A DNA stretch of 43,858 nucleotides from Ruminiclostridium sufflavum DSM 19573 (GCF_003208175.1 NZ_QKMR01000020.1:1-43858); one strand, 5' to 3'; positions 1 to 8,714 are shown, counted from the first letter of the stretch. A program made the numbers and translations. Notes: generated from the letters alone by a model not told the origin.

Positions 1-2080
1 GTCACACCTGTTATCGCTGCCGTACTGATTACCGCAGGCTGTGTTTCAGGAAATACCGCCGTCACAACTCCCGAACCGGCTGAATTTGTCGCTGCTGCTC
101 CCGCTACCGTAAAAAAGTTTGCAGGCACTCCTGTCAAGGTATAGCCTGTTTTGGGTGTAAGCGTGATAGTCGCTGTATATACCTGTTCTCCCGCAAAGAC
201 TGACGCTACAGGTGACCATGATATTGCCGCCGTATATTCTGCTGTATCTGCTATTGCCGCTGTGGGAGTTGCACCTGTTACAGGTATTGTCACCCCTGTT
301 ATTGCTTTTGTGCTGATAACTATTCCTGTTGCCGGAAACTTCGCCGATACATAATTTGAATTTGCTGAATTTGTTACTGTTGTGGCTCCTGCTACCGTAA
401 AAAAGTTTGCAGGCACACCTATCAAAGTATAGCCGGTTTTTGGTGTAATTGTGATTCCTGCTGTGTAGACTGTGTTTACTTTAAACGTCGTATCTGCCGG
501 TGACCAGCTAATTGCTCCTGTATATTGAGTTGTTTCCGTTATTGCTGTTACAGGTGTTTGCCCTGTTACAGGTACTGTTACTCCATTTATTTCAGAAATA
601 TTAATTGGTATGGATACCGTCGAAGGAAAGGTTGCCGTCACAACTCCTGAATTTGCAGCATTTGCTGTTGAAGCACCACTTACCTTGAAAAAGTTTGAAG
701 CCACGCCTGTTAAGGTATAGCCTGCTTTTGGTGTAATTGTGATCGTTGCTGTGTACACTGTGCTCCCTTTATACGTTATATCTGCCGGCGACCATGATAT
801 TGCCGCTGTATATTGTGCTGTTTCATCTACAGTTGTATCCGGAGCTGCCCCAATTACAGGTGCTGTTACTCCGGTTATTGCAGAAATATCAATTGGTATA
901 ATTCCCGTTGCAGGAAAGGTCGCTGTCACTACTCCTGAATTTGCAGAATTTGTTGTCGATGCACCACTTACCTTAAAGAAGTTTTCACTTACACCTGATA
1001 AGGTATATCCTGTCTTGGGCGTAATTGTAATGGTTGCTGTGTAGACTGTCCCGCCCTTAAACTTCGTATCTGCCGGTGACCATGATATTACGGCTGAATA
1101 CTGTGCTGTTGAATCAACTGTTGTATCCGGAATTGCCCCGGCTACCGGTACTGTTACCCCTGATATAGAAGATATATCAATCGGCAATGATTCAGTAGCA
1201 TGAAATACCGCATATATATCCCCGGAGGTATTAGTATTTGTTGATTCTGCTCCTTCTACCGTAAAAAAGTCTTTAGCTACCCCCATCAGCGTATAACCAT
1301 GTTTCGCCGTAAGTATAACATTAGCCGTATAAACTACGCCTGCGCTGAACTTAGATCCGGTTGAGGGAGACCATGATACCATGCCTGTGTATTGGTCTGT
1401 AGGAGTAATTGTTGTTACAGGAGTTGCTCCTGCAACCGGTGCCGTCACTCCTTTTATTGTAGATATATTAATCACTACCGGTTCTGTCTCTGTAAATATT
1501 GCTGTTACAACTCCCGAATTTACCGCATTTGTCAATTCTACCTGAATTTCTGTTTCTGATACTCCATCTAATTTAAAATAGTTTGAAGCCACCCCTGTTA
1601 ATGTATAGCCTGCTTTCGGTGTAATTGCAATTGTTGCCGTGTACACTGTACTTCCTTTAAACGCTGCATCTGCAGGTGACCATGATATTGCCGCTGTATA
1701 TTGTTCTGTTTCATCTACGGTTGTATCTGGAGCCGCTCCCGTTACCGGTACTGTTACCCCTTTTATTGTCTTTATATTAATTGTTGTTGCTGTTGCAGGG
1801 AAAATTGCTGTCACAACCCCTGAATTTGCTGTATTTGTTGTAGTTGTCGCTCCTGCCACCGTAAAGAAGTTCGCAGGTACTCCTGTCAAGGTATAGCCTG
1901 ACTTTGGTGTAATTGTAATTGTTGCTGTATAAACCGTATTGGCAGCAAACGGTGCCTTCGATGGCGACCATGATATCGCTGCTGTATATTCTGCTGTCTC
2001 GGCTATTGATGTAACCGGAGCCGCTCCTGCCACCGGTGCTGTCACCCCCGATATAGCAGATGTATTGATTGTCGTTGCGG
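1..2080. repeat. Tandem 288-bp Ig-like coding repeats
   Basis: Seven units and part of an eighth follow each other in frame. The block reading tgaccatgatattgccgc on the plus strand returns at 288-bp spacing with only minor substitutions. One unit (around 1500-1560) carries an extra stretch encoding SETEIQVE. Similarity between neighbours is visible at the DNA level, which suggests unequal recombination or gene conversion. Confidence 0.85.
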
Positions 2081-2186
2081 CTAAGGTGCTTACAGACGGC
2101 ATAATTATCCATATAATTATAATTATTAATAATAATCTGAGCAATCTCTTAACACTAATACTTAAAGAACTTAAAACCTTCTCCAT
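1..2186 (-). CDS. Secreted Ig-like repeat protein, 3' end outside window
   Basis: The frame is open from an ATG at 2184-2186 to the window edge, so the gene is truncated here. An AGAGAGG ribosome binding site lies about 8 nt upstream. The protein starts with a basic stretch and a long hydrophobic core (LLLIIIIIWIIM) ending in STLAA, a signal peptide or membrane anchor. The rest is a tandem array of about 96-residue units with recurring motifs such as GVTAPVAGAAP, YTAAISWSP, VYTATITITPKAGYTLTGV and SGVVTAIFPAT. The YTAAISWSP motif recurs near positions 214, 502, 790, 1078, 1369, 1678 and 1966, a 288-bp period with one 291-bp and one 309-bp unit. Units of this kind are typical of bacterial Ig-like repeats in Gram-positive surface proteins. 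I cannot name the family, and no SLH, LPXTG or enzyme domain is visible in this part. Role inferred: an extended cell-surface or secreted protein. Confidence 0.8.
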   Translation of the reverse strand, partial: MEKVLSSLSISVKRLLRLLLIIIIIWIIMPSVSTLAATTINTSAISGVTAPVAGAAPVTSIAETAEYTAAISWSPSKAPFAANTVYTATITITPKSGYTLTGVPANFFTVAGATTTTNTANSGVVTAIFPATATTINIKTIKGVTVPVTGAAPDTTVDETEQYTAAISWSPADAAFKGSTVYTATIAITPKAGYTLTGVASNYFKLDGVSETEIQVELTNAVNSGVVTAIFTETEPVVINISTIKGVTAPVAGATPVTTITPTDQYTGMVSWSPSTGSKFSAGVVYTANVILTAKHGYTLMGVAKDFFTVEGAESTNTNTSGDIYAVFHATESLPIDISSISGVTVPVAGAIPDTTVDSTAQYSAVISWSPADTKFKGGTVYTATITITPKTGYTLSGVSENFFKVSGASTTNSANSGVVTATFPATGIIPIDISAITGVTAPVIGAAPDTTVDETAQYTAAISWSPADITYKGSTVYTATITITPKAGYTLTGVASNFFKVSGASTANAANSGVVTATFPSTVSIPINISEINGVTVPVTGQTPVTAITETTQYTGAISWSPADTTFKVNTVYTAGITITPKTGYTLIGVPANFFTVAGATTVTNSANSNYVSAKFPATGIVISTKAITGVTIPVTGATPTAAIADTAEYTAAISWSPVASVFAGEQVYTATITLTPKTGYTLTGVPANFFTVAGAAATNSAGSGVVTAVFPETQPAVISTAAITGV

Positions 2187-2995
2187 TAAATCGCCTCTCT
2201 TCTAATATTAGCGGTGAATCCATCGGGCAAATTTATAGTATGATGTATGTACCCACCCAGTATTTTTATTATTAAATATAACTAAAATAACTTTCTTATA
2301 TAATAGTATATACCATAATAATGCCAGAAAAAAGAAGAAAAAAAGGAATAGTAAAAGAAAAATAAATAATCCCAAGATTATTTGTAGAATCCTGCGATAT
2401 TTATCAAAAATAAAGTCAATTAAGGTTTAAAGTCTTCACGTAATAAAATATAAGTATGATATTTATATCATCTTGATATAAATACTGCTTTTAAGCTGAT
2501 TTTGAACACAGTTTGGGTTATATCATATTTTATGCTTTTGGGTGTGTACAAAAAAACAATAAGACACAGCTATAAGAAGGAGATGTATCTGCGCAAGGCT
2601 AGAATTATTCTAATATACTAAGGCTGGATATAGGGGCTTGCCGCAAGATATAAAGCTGTTAATGAAAATCACTGAATTTTAAATGAGCAAATGTGTATTT
2701 TACTGATGCACTACGGAAATTAAATATAATTCGAAGTGTACCGACTTTATTTTTAGATAGTTTGTCGATTATTTTATTTTCCAGCAGGTACACTTCGTAC
2801 CAATATTATATTACTATTAGAGTAATCAGTCAACTATATTATGGAATAATTTTAATTTTTTTCTATAATTTTTATAATATAATTCCGGCATCAAATTTTA
2901 ACAATAATTCACTTTATAAATATATTTAGCAATTAATAAAAAATATTGCTATTACTAACATTCATCCATTATAATTATTTATTGAGGTGATTAAA
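2187..2995. other. AT-rich intergenic region between divergent genes
   Basis: This region of about 800 bp separates the minus-strand Ig-repeat gene from the plus-strand regulator. It is very AT-rich and holds no convincing gene. The open frame at 2693-2929 has no Shine-Dalgarno site and an isoleucine/tyrosine-rich composition, so I treat it as chance. Small inverted repeats are present (atgata/tatcat near 2457-2472; the ggtac palindrome at 2787-2801). The promoters of both flanking genes must lie here, but I could not identify good -35/-10 pairs. Confidence 0.6.
2732..2801. promoter_or_regulatory. Inverted repeat / possible operator upstream of XRE gene
   Basis: The sequence cgaagtgtacc (2732-2742) has an exact inverted copy, ggtacacttcg (2787-2797), 44 bp away. 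The second copy is also part of a shorter palindrome, ggtac-acttc-gtacc (2787-2801). It lies about 200 bp upstream of a helix-turn-helix regulator, so it could be an operator. That role is inference only. Confidence 0.35.
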
Positions 2996-3397
2996 ATGTC
3001 TGTTCTTTCAGAGAGGATTAAAACACTACGTAAAGCCAAAAAGCAATCCCAAAATGAAGTAGGAAAGGCTTTAGGCAAAAGCAGGGAAACCATATCAAAA
3101 TATGAGTTGGGTGAAAGAGAGCCAGACCCGGGTGTAATTGTTTTGCTTTCAAAGTATTTTGATGTATCTTCAGATTATATGCTTGGAATCACTAATAATT
3201 CAGAAAATTTACCGAATAATGAAAATGATCTGTTCAGCCCGGAAATGTATGCTTTTGAAACCTATCTGAAAAACGAAAATTTTATTCCATATGTAAAGTT
3301 AGCCGTATTAATGAATGCTTCAAATATTGAGGCAAATCGATTTGAAGCACTTATTAGTGACTTTATCGAACAAAATAACCGGCAAAAACACCTGTAA
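2996..3397 (+). CDS. XRE/Cro-CI family helix-turn-helix regulator
   Basis: This 133-residue protein has an N-terminal HTH_3 DNA-binding domain (about residues 3-62): LSERIKTLRKAKKQSQNEVG, then GKSRETISKYELGEREPD and LSKYFDVSSDYMLGI. This is the standard signature of Cro/CI-like repressors. The remaining 70 residues are polar and unrecognised; they could form an oligomerisation or ligand domain. I chose the ATG at 2996 because the sequence GAGGTG (2985-2990) is a good Shine-Dalgarno site 5 nt upstream. The in-frame GTG at 2987 lies inside that site. The gene converges on agrB, with a shared terminator between them. The target is unknown; its own promoter or the neighbouring agrB-type gene are obvious candidates. 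Confidence 0.85.
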   Translation: MSVLSERIKTLRKAKKQSQNEVGKALGKSRETISKYELGEREPDPGVIVLLSKYFDVSSDYMLGITNNSENLPNNENDLFSPEMYAFETYLKNENFIPYVKLAVLMNASNIEANRFEALISDFIEQNNRQKHL

Positions 3398-3410
3398 AAG
3401 GTGTTTTTGC
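3382..3410. terminator. Bidirectional intrinsic terminator
   Basis: A perfect 11-bp stem, gcaaaaacacc (3382-3392) and ggtgtttttgc (3400-3410), encloses a 7-nt loop. A/T-rich arms give a T-run on either strand. It overlaps the last codons of the XRE gene and lies between it and the convergent agrB-like gene, so it can serve both. Confidence 0.75.
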
Positions 3411-3467
3411 TATCCTTACAAATTCTGCTTATTAAATTCAATTATCGTGCAAAAGCTTCAGGCAATA

Positions 3468-4115
3468 TTAAGTTTTAATCAGATGCTTTTGCTTTTTACG
3501 CCCTAATCCATATTCAATTTTCTCAAAAAAGCTATGTCCTGCCGGAGTAATTCCGAACAATTCCGGCAAAATACCAAAGCATAATGAAATAGCGTACAAC
3601 TTAATCCCGATGGCAGTTAATAGCATTGACAATACTAACCATACAAGCATATATATAACAGATATGATTTTAAATTTTCTTTTTTCCCTCGCATCTGTAA
3701 TTAAACGATTTGGAGTATCTCTTGGTGCATATTTTATCAAAATATACATTCCTGTAAAAAATGTCAAGCCAATAAAACCTGCCAGACATAAAATACTCCA
3801 ATACTGATATGTATATTGTGCAATCAAGGCTGCTGAAATAAATAGAACCATAGTTACAAAAAGGCATTTGCCATAGGTTTTCATATGATATCCGCCTGCT
3901 GCCTTACGCAGCAACGCAAAAGCTAGTGATATTGTAAGTGCCGGAAGCATTGCTCCGAGAGCAAAGGAAACGGCAACTAATATAACAGCTTTAACAATAC
4001 TTCCAAGGGCTATCTGAAATCCATAATAATATAAGGCCTTTTTTTGATGATCTTCATCCAGCATTTGCGACAAGCCTTTCGCACAAGAATATGACCATTT
4101 GTTAATGAAACGCAT
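3468..4115 (-). CDS. agrB: AgrB-family peptide processing membrane endopeptidase
   Basis: This 215-residue integral membrane protein has about five to six hydrophobic segments. The family's catalytic pair is present: His77 in RKAAGGYH and Cys84 in TYGKC, the same spacing as in staphylococcal AgrB. AgrB proteins are cysteine proteases that cut the AgrD precursor and release a thiolactone or cyclic signalling peptide. The start ATG has a GGAGG site 5-6 nt upstream. No agrD-like small gene is visible downstream, where only about 70 bp separate it from the regulator, or in the 108 bp upstream. No AgrC kinase or AgrA regulator is in the window. It may be co-transcribed with the metallo-hydrolase lipoprotein gene upstream. 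The family assignment is strong; the substrate is unknown. Confidence 0.88.
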   Translation of the reverse strand: MRFINKWSYSCAKGLSQMLDEDHQKKALYYYGFQIALGSIVKAVILVAVSFALGAMLPALTISLAFALLRKAAGGYHMKTYGKCLFVTMVLFISAALIAQYTYQYWSILCLAGFIGLTFFTGMYILIKYAPRDTPNRLITDAREKRKFKIISVIYMLVWLVLSMLLTAIGIKLYAISLCFGILPELFGITPAGHSFFEKIEYGLGRKKQKHLIKT

Positions 4116-4223
4116 AATAACCTCCGTCCGGGGTACAAAAATTTTAAACTTTGCTTCACATAATATATGCCAGATATTCTATAAATCTTATCCATATCTG
4201 ACTAGACTAATTGATAATAAATA

Positions 4224-5060
4224 TCACTGCTCGACATTAAACCCTCTATCTGTTACAGTTACCATTATCCGACCGTCATAACTTTTATACAGGCGTGTGC
4301 CCAGAGCATTGAGCTCGGATAGCAGCGCTGAATCAAGTCTTTTTTTTGATTCAGCTGTAACAGCGGCATATAAAGGTTTTGCGTTATTTAACGCTGCTTT
4401 CAGTCCACTGTCATAGCTGCCGTGATGAGGCAGCTTTATAAAAGTATAGGAATCCTTGCATACGGAATTAAATTCCTGCATTCTCTGCTCTAATGCATCA
4501 CCGCACAGCAGCAAGCTGTACCCTTTACAATAAACAGATGTGATAAGAGAGTAATTATTCTCATTGTCATATACTTTTTTTAAGGGAGCATTAATCTGTA
4601 CATGCCCATTTGCAGTTTCAATGGTGTAGTCCTCCGTCAGAAAAGATACCGGAACCCTTGCGGAATTAACAGCCTTCATAAGCTTACTGTACAGCTTTGA
4701 ATCTCTCTTGTAGTCAGGAGCGAATATTCTCCCCACCTTATATTTTTTTATAATATTTGAGGCACTTCCTATATGATCATTGTCATAATGGCTTATAATA
4801 AAATAATCAATGTTTTTAATTCCGTAGTCATCCAGAACCGATGCTATTAACTTATGATCATCCTCATCTGCGGAATCATTAACTATTACCTTGTCCCCAA
4901 TCTGCAGGATAATACAGTCAGATTTGCCTGTATCCAAAATATCCATTTTCAGGTATAAATTCTCTTTTCCGCAACCGGAAATACCTCCTGCAATCGATAT
5001 AATAGCAACTGTACAAATCAGTACAATATTAACTTTTCTAATTTTATTATACAGTTTCAA
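4224..5060 (-). CDS. ComEC-like metallo-beta-lactamase-fold lipoprotein
   Basis: The protein begins with a lipoprotein signal peptide: basic KLYNKIRKVN, a hydrophobic core, then the lipobox ISGC. The mature part matches the metallo-beta-lactamase-fold domain found at the C-terminus of ComEC/Rec2. The metal motif is SHYDNDHIGS, followed by SLLLCGDALE and the LPHHGS motif. Such secreted domains are thought to hydrolyse phosphodiesters; the substrate here is unknown. I chose the TTG at 5060 because GGAGG lies 11 nt upstream and this start gives a normal signal peptide. An ATG at 5078 sits on that Shine-Dalgarno site and would add MEVIII; a longer frame to 5138 is possible but unlikely. The agrB-like gene follows 108 bp downstream. 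Confidence 0.8.
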   Translation of the reverse strand: MKLYNKIRKVNIVLICTVAIISIAGGISGCGKENLYLKMDILDTGKSDCIILQIGDKVIVNDSADEDDHKLIASVLDDYGIKNIDYFIISHYDNDHIGSASNIIKKYKVGRIFAPDYKRDSKLYSKLMKAVNSARVPVSFLTEDYTIETANGHVQINAPLKKVYDNENNYSLITSVYCKGYSLLLCGDALEQRMQEFNSVCKDSYTFIKLPHHGSYDSGLKAALNNAKPLYAAVTAESKKRLDSALLSELNALGTRLYKSYDGRIMVTVTDRGFNVEQ

Positions 5061-5142
5061 AATAATAATAACCTCCATGTCCAGTCTAGTTACAAAAATT
5101 CTTTCAAGCTGACCTCCATGCCAGCCTTGACCCTGCAATGTA

Positions 5143-5151
5143 AGTATATCA
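5143..5151 (-). promoter_or_regulatory. Extended -10 promoter element
   Basis: The minus strand reads TGATATACT, matching the TGnTATAAT extended -10 form used by vegetative sigma factors. No TTGACA-like -35 was found at the right distance. It would drive the lipoprotein gene and possibly agrB. Confidence 0.35.
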
Positions 5152-5299
5152 TATTTTTACCTGTATAAGGCATTTGACATATTTTATTACCGCTGAATCA
5201 ATTTGAAATAATTATTTAATCCGCCAAAAACTCCGCCTTCTTTTAATTTCACAGGCAGCACGCAAGCCCTATTACAATACAAGCTATTCTTTTTAATTA

Positions 5300-5346
5300 A
5301 AAACCGGCAGAAACCTGTTAGAATTAAAAGGTTCCTGCCGGTTTTT
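5300..5346. terminator. Intrinsic terminator after the Ig-dockerin gene
   Basis: A 16-bp stem with one wobble pair, aaaaccggcagaaacc (5300-5315) and ggttcctgccggtttt (5330-5345), encloses a 14-nt loop. T-runs follow on both strands. It lies about 100 bp beyond the stop of the Ig-dockerin gene and marks the end of the cellulosomal region. Confidence 0.8.
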
Positions 5347-5441
5347 CAGCTCATTGCCAAATCCGCAAAAAGCTGCTCGAAGCTTTTTAATGTGCTAAGA
5401 GAACAATAAATGCGTGAATTGCAACCTTCTCATTTTTCAAG

Positions 5442-6074
5442 CTATCTCAATAGTATAGCTTTTAGCAGTGCAAGATCAACAGCATCCAAAGACCTGTCAT
5501 TATCCATGTCTACAGCTGACGGATTTATAATTGCACTCTTATTGCCCAATAAATACATTCTTAAGGCTGCCAGATCCAATGCATCCACGCTTCCATCCAT
5601 ATTGCCATCTCCTGCTTTGTAGCTTGAAATAAGCTTTCGATAAACCTTGACGCTTCCGGCTGATGCCATGTATTCGGTATCTCCCGGGAAATCCGCACTA
5701 ACAGCACTATCAATAGTAATTATTTTACCTTTTGTGAAAGACGGAAACATAACAGTTATATTGTTCTTAGCAACTCCGTCAGAATCAGTAACAGTCTGAT
5801 TGTATTTTAGTATCAGCCCATAAAATTCACCGGAATTTTCTTTCCACTCTACTTTTTTTCCTGCCAACGGGTTGCCCTGCGCATCTGTGAGCTTTACCCG
5901 GACTTCATGTTCAAAATCTGAAAGATTGCAGTAGCTCTGTCCATTTTCATAAACAGCTGCAAGCTGAGTATTTGCCAAAGCAGAGTTATCTGCAAAAGCT
6001 ATAGCACCCGGTGCCGATAAAGATATCAAAACCGCTGCTGCAAATACCAAACAATTTTTCTTAATATTTCTCAT
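5442..6074 (-). CDS. Small non-catalytic Ig-like domain-dockerin protein
   Basis: This 210-residue secreted protein has a signal peptide (residues 1-28, ending AIAFA), one Ig-like domain (about 33-145) and a type I dockerin (about 153-210). The Ig-like domain carries VRVKLTDAQGNPLAGKKVEW and VTDSDGVA, as in invasin/Big_1-type folds. It aligns with residues 665-790 of the Cel9H protein in operon 1 (VKLTDASSNPLEGMQIQW, STDSEGIA, KVYGE versus KVYRK). No glycosidase, CBM or protease domain is present. The dockerin repeats are [12 protein letters not shown] and DMDNDRSLDAVD; the second has R where G is usual, but the calcium ligands are kept. The start has a strong AGGAGGT site. It is the last gene of operon 2, after GH48, and has terminators on both sides. 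Function unknown; a structural or adaptor subunit is inferred. Confidence 0.85.
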   Translation of the reverse strand: MRNIKKNCLVFAAAVLISLSAPGAIAFADNSALANTQLAAVYENGQSYCNLSDFEHEVRVKLTDAQGNPLAGKKVEWKENSGEFYGLILKYNQTVTDSDGVAKNNITVMFPSFTKGKIITIDSAVSADFPGDTEYMASAGSVKVYRKLISSYKAGDGNMDGSVDALDLAALRMYLLGNKSAIINPSAVDMDNDRSLDAVDLALLKAILLR

Positions 6075-6234
6075 AAAAATTACCTCCTCATAAGTAAATA
6101 GATTTTTTAAAAACAGAAAGCTTGTCTAGACATTGAAAATTATTCTGTTTTGTTTTTTCAATTTTACTTTGTATGGAAAATTTTTACAAGTGCTTAGTTT
6201 ATTTTTTAACAGTCCTGTTACAATTTGCAAATAA

Positions 6235-6272
6235 AAAAACTGCAGAACGGAACTTGCCATTCTACAGTTTTT
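6235..6272 (-). terminator. Intrinsic terminator after the second GH48 gene
   Basis: The stem aaaaactgcagaa (6235-6247) pairs with ttctacagttttt (6260-6272), with one wobble pair, and a T7 run follows on the minus strand. It lies 80 bp past the GH48 stop and 160 bp before the Ig-dockerin gene, so part of the transcription may end here. Confidence 0.75.
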
Positions 6273-6351
6273 ATCACTACTCTGACTCTTTAACCTTCAC
6301 ATAAAAATATTATTAAATTTTAACAAATTTTTATTGGCAATCTCAGGGAAA

Positions 6352-8508
6352 TTATTTCCCGGTTAACAAATAAATCTTCAGCTTTGCATAATCGAGAGCA
6401 TCGATGTTTCCATCCCCGTTCATATCAGCGTTTTCCTTAGTTATGGCGGTAGAACTGTTTAAAATGTATTTCTTCAATAAGGCAAAATCAATAGAATCAA
6501 TTTCACCATCCGAGTTTACATCCCCTAAAGTAACAGTAACATCGTCAGGGAACAATATCGCATATATACCATTCGCCACAGCGAACTCACTCTGAGCCCA
6601 GAAACGGTGATATTTCATTGTCGGAACATCTCCGCCGTTCAAATACGCCTCAACCTTTGACCATTCCGGATCCTTTTTATATTTTGAACGGATGTCTATA
6701 AAAGTGATACCCGGTTTAATTGCATCACCGTTAGGCATCTTGCCGGAAAATCCGGATGGAACATATACTTCCTGTTTGAAGCGGCTATAATCTGTGCGAG
6801 GCTCCGGCACGCATATTCCCTTGTCGTCCTGATAGTTTTTCCACATACCGTCAAGAAGCTTTTGGGCACTGAGCCTTGATGTCTCATCTCCCGTAGCCTT
6901 TGCATAGAAGGTTAATGTGTTTGCAAGCGAGGAGGCAACTCCAAGGTCAGTACCATAATTGACTATGGATACATGCAGGTTGGGATTTCCGGTATATTCC
7001 CCGTTCCACGTGTCCGGCTGTCCTTCCCAGCTAATTGTATTCGGAATCTGGAAGGTTCCGTCCGAATTAAATTTAATTACTGAATTCGCCCATTTCGCCC
7101 ATTTATCAAGAAGATTTTTTACTCTATTATCTTTTGTCTGATAATAGTATTCAGCCATACGCTGCATTGACCATGCCTGCATTCCCATCCAGGTGTTACT
7201 GCCGGGGTCCTTATATACCGGATTTTCTTCATAGCCCATCCCATCGAAGGTGGCTGTACCTGACGGCCATGCTTCGTATCGTCCGTTGCGCGAGTTGCTT
7301 GCTCCTCCGGCTATAGCTCCTTCGGCAGACTGCAGCCATTGATAGAATTCTATTTGTTTATCAAGACTCTTTCCCCAGTCTCTCGCTCCATTAGCCGACT
7401 TTGGTTTGAAGTCCGAAACCGTGGATAATACCCATGCAGTAAATGGATTCTGATAGCCAAAGTGATTATGGCTGCAGCCTATAATCCATGCCCAGTCAGC
7501 CTCAACTCCTCCGCCCCATGCATAATACCATGAAAGCAGGTAATGACATGCATCATATCCCGTACCTGCTGATGAAGATGACCCAATTTTGCGGAAGTAC
7601 TTGTCAAACATTGCATATCTCAAATAATCACCCATCTTAGAGGCCTTGGATACGTAAGTCTTTATATCCGTACTTCTTTCCTTTGCCCATACATTTGCCC
7701 AATAAGTAGCTTGAACTGCACGTGCATCGGCATCGGGAGCATTTGTATATTTGAATTGTTTTGAATACGAGCTGTCTCCTGTGAATAAATTGAGATAGCC
7801 GTTTGACCCGCCAAACTTCATTGCATCCCAGCAAGGCTGCGGTATTGTTTCCCATGTAGACTCCTGCTCACCTCTCTGGAAGGTATTGATATATGAGTTT
7901 TTTGAGGTTCCGTCGCCTCTGTTTCCAAACCCATACCAGTTATCTACATCCAAAAGCCAGTGCATACCGTATATCATGCTTGTCCCATAAGCGGACTTCA
8001 GTTCCCCCGATATTGGGTCCTTACCGACAGGAGCATTTGTATCCAGCTGCGCCGGATATTTGCTTGGGTCCTGCCACTCTGGAGCATAAGTTGCCGGATC
8101 ATCAGGATTATATTTACTCATCGCGGAATTTGGCTGATCCTGCGAGGATGGAATAATATATTTTTCTGCAATATCCCATGACTTTTTAAAGCCCGAGAAA
8201 TCCCCTGTAAATTTTCCGTTGACTGCTTCAAGCCACATATAGTAGCTAAAGGCTTCACTGGTTGTGACATGTCCATAGTCAGGCGCTTCAACCATCAATG
8301 TTTCAATTGAATGGTACGGAACTCCGTCAGAGCTGAAATATCCGTTTGAAGTATTTTTGATTTTTTTGTACATAGTTTCAAAACGGCTTTTATATTCCTG
8401 ATTGACAGGATCATCTGCCGCTGCATAAACACCGGCAGAAGCAACTACAGATAAAGACATCACTCCAGCCAAAGTAATCGCACTGAATTTCTTTATATAT
8501 CTTTTCAT
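6352..8508 (-). CDS. Second GH48 processive exocellulase with dockerin
   Basis: The protein (718 residues from the ATG) has a signal peptide (to about residue 30), a GH48 catalytic module (about 33-645) and a C-terminal type I dockerin (about 655-718). GH48 enzymes are processive cellobiohydrolases that release cellobiose from chain ends and are usually the main cellulosomal enzyme. The catalytic acid is the Glu in HVTTSEA (Glu85 from this start), with the second conserved Glu in VEAPDYG (Glu74), spaced as in Cel48F Glu44/Glu55. It closely resembles the GH48 at 36845-39010 throughout, for example SYYMWLEA and [20 protein letters not shown]. Dockerin repeats: [20 protein letters not shown] and [20 protein letters not shown]. 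The frame also allows a TTG at 8511, directly before the ATG. It sits directly after scaffoldin 2, copying the operon 1 order. Confidence 0.95.
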   Translation of the reverse strand: MKRYIKKFSAITLAGVMSLSVVASAGVYAAADDPVNQEYKSRFETMYKKIKNTSNGYFSSDGVPYHSIETLMVEAPDYGHVTTSEAFSYYMWLEAVNGKFTGDFSGFKKSWDIAEKYIIPSSQDQPNSAMSKYNPDDPATYAPEWQDPSKYPAQLDTNAPVGKDPISGELKSAYGTSMIYGMHWLLDVDNWYGFGNRGDGTSKNSYINTFQRGEQESTWETIPQPCWDAMKFGGSNGYLNLFTGDSSYSKQFKYTNAPDADARAVQATYWANVWAKERSTDIKTYVSKASKMGDYLRYAMFDKYFRKIGSSSSAGTGYDACHYLLSWYYAWGGGVEADWAWIIGCSHNHFGYQNPFTAWVLSTVSDFKPKSANGARDWGKSLDKQIEFYQWLQSAEGAIAGGASNSRNGRYEAWPSGTATFDGMGYEENPVYKDPGSNTWMGMQAWSMQRMAEYYYQTKDNRVKNLLDKWAKWANSVIKFNSDGTFQIPNTISWEGQPDTWNGEYTGNPNLHVSIVNYGTDLGVASSLANTLTFYAKATGDETSRLSAQKLLDGMWKNYQDDKGICVPEPRTDYSRFKQEVYVPSGFSGKMPNGDAIKPGITFIDIRSKYKKDPEWSKVEAYLNGGDVPTMKYHRFWAQSEFAVANGIYAILFPDDVTVTLGDVNSDGEIDSIDFALLKKYILNSSTAITKENADMNGDGNIDALDYAKLKIYLLTGK

Positions 8509-8547
8509 CAAAATGTGCCTTCCTTTCTATATTTTTAGTTTTTTGAG

Positions 8548-8693
8548 AAGCCTGTCACATAATCGAAAAATATGCTGTCACTTTTAATATGCCAAGTCAA
8601 TTACTCTCACCTAAGAAACGATATCCTGTCATCACAAAAGCTTTATCCATAACTGGCTTTAGTCAATTATCTTTAAACATACGTGACAGGCTT
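8548..8693 (-). promoter_or_regulatory. Inverted repeat between scaffoldin 2 and GH48
   Basis: An 11-bp perfect inverted repeat, aagcctgtcac (8548-8558) and gtgacaggctt (8683-8693), brackets most of the scaffoldin 2-GH48 gap. In the transcript it could close a large structured domain of about 146 nt. No T-tract follows, so read-through into GH48 is plausible. It sits where operon 1 has its scaffoldin-GH48 hairpin. Confidence 0.45.
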
Positions 8694-8714
8694 TATTCAA
8701 CAGCCTGCTATGAT

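Larger units (their letters stand above)
5061..5441. other. Intergenic region with promoter of the lipoprotein gene and a terminator
   Basis: This 380-bp gap separates the cellulosomal operon 2 tail from the agrB/lipoprotein genes. It holds the terminator at 5300-5346. On the minus strand it has an extended -10 element (TGATATACT, 5143-5151), about 83 nt upstream of the TTG start, without a clear -35. A Shine-Dalgarno-TTG unit is roughly duplicated: catggaggt at about 5071-5078 and again near 5111-5119. The upstream copy would encode only a five-codon leader. Confidence 0.5.

Noticed and set aside
1-2080. Regular 288-bp repeats considered as a CRISPR or satellite array
   Set aside because: The period is far too long for CRISPR and the reading frame is kept across all units, so they are protein repeats.
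1777-2112. Minus-strand 111-codon frame with asparagine/tyrosine-rich product
   Set aside because: It lies inside the Ig-repeat gene in another frame. The Ig-repeat frame has the signal peptide, ribosome binding site and clear repeats.
2693-2929. Possible small membrane protein in the AT-rich gap
   Set aside because: No Shine-Dalgarno site, AT-driven composition and no recognisable motif.
3398-3467. Search for an agrD gene between agrB and the XRE gene
   Set aside because: No ATG is present on the minus strand in this 70-bp stretch, which is mostly terminator, and no AgrD-like peptide could be read.
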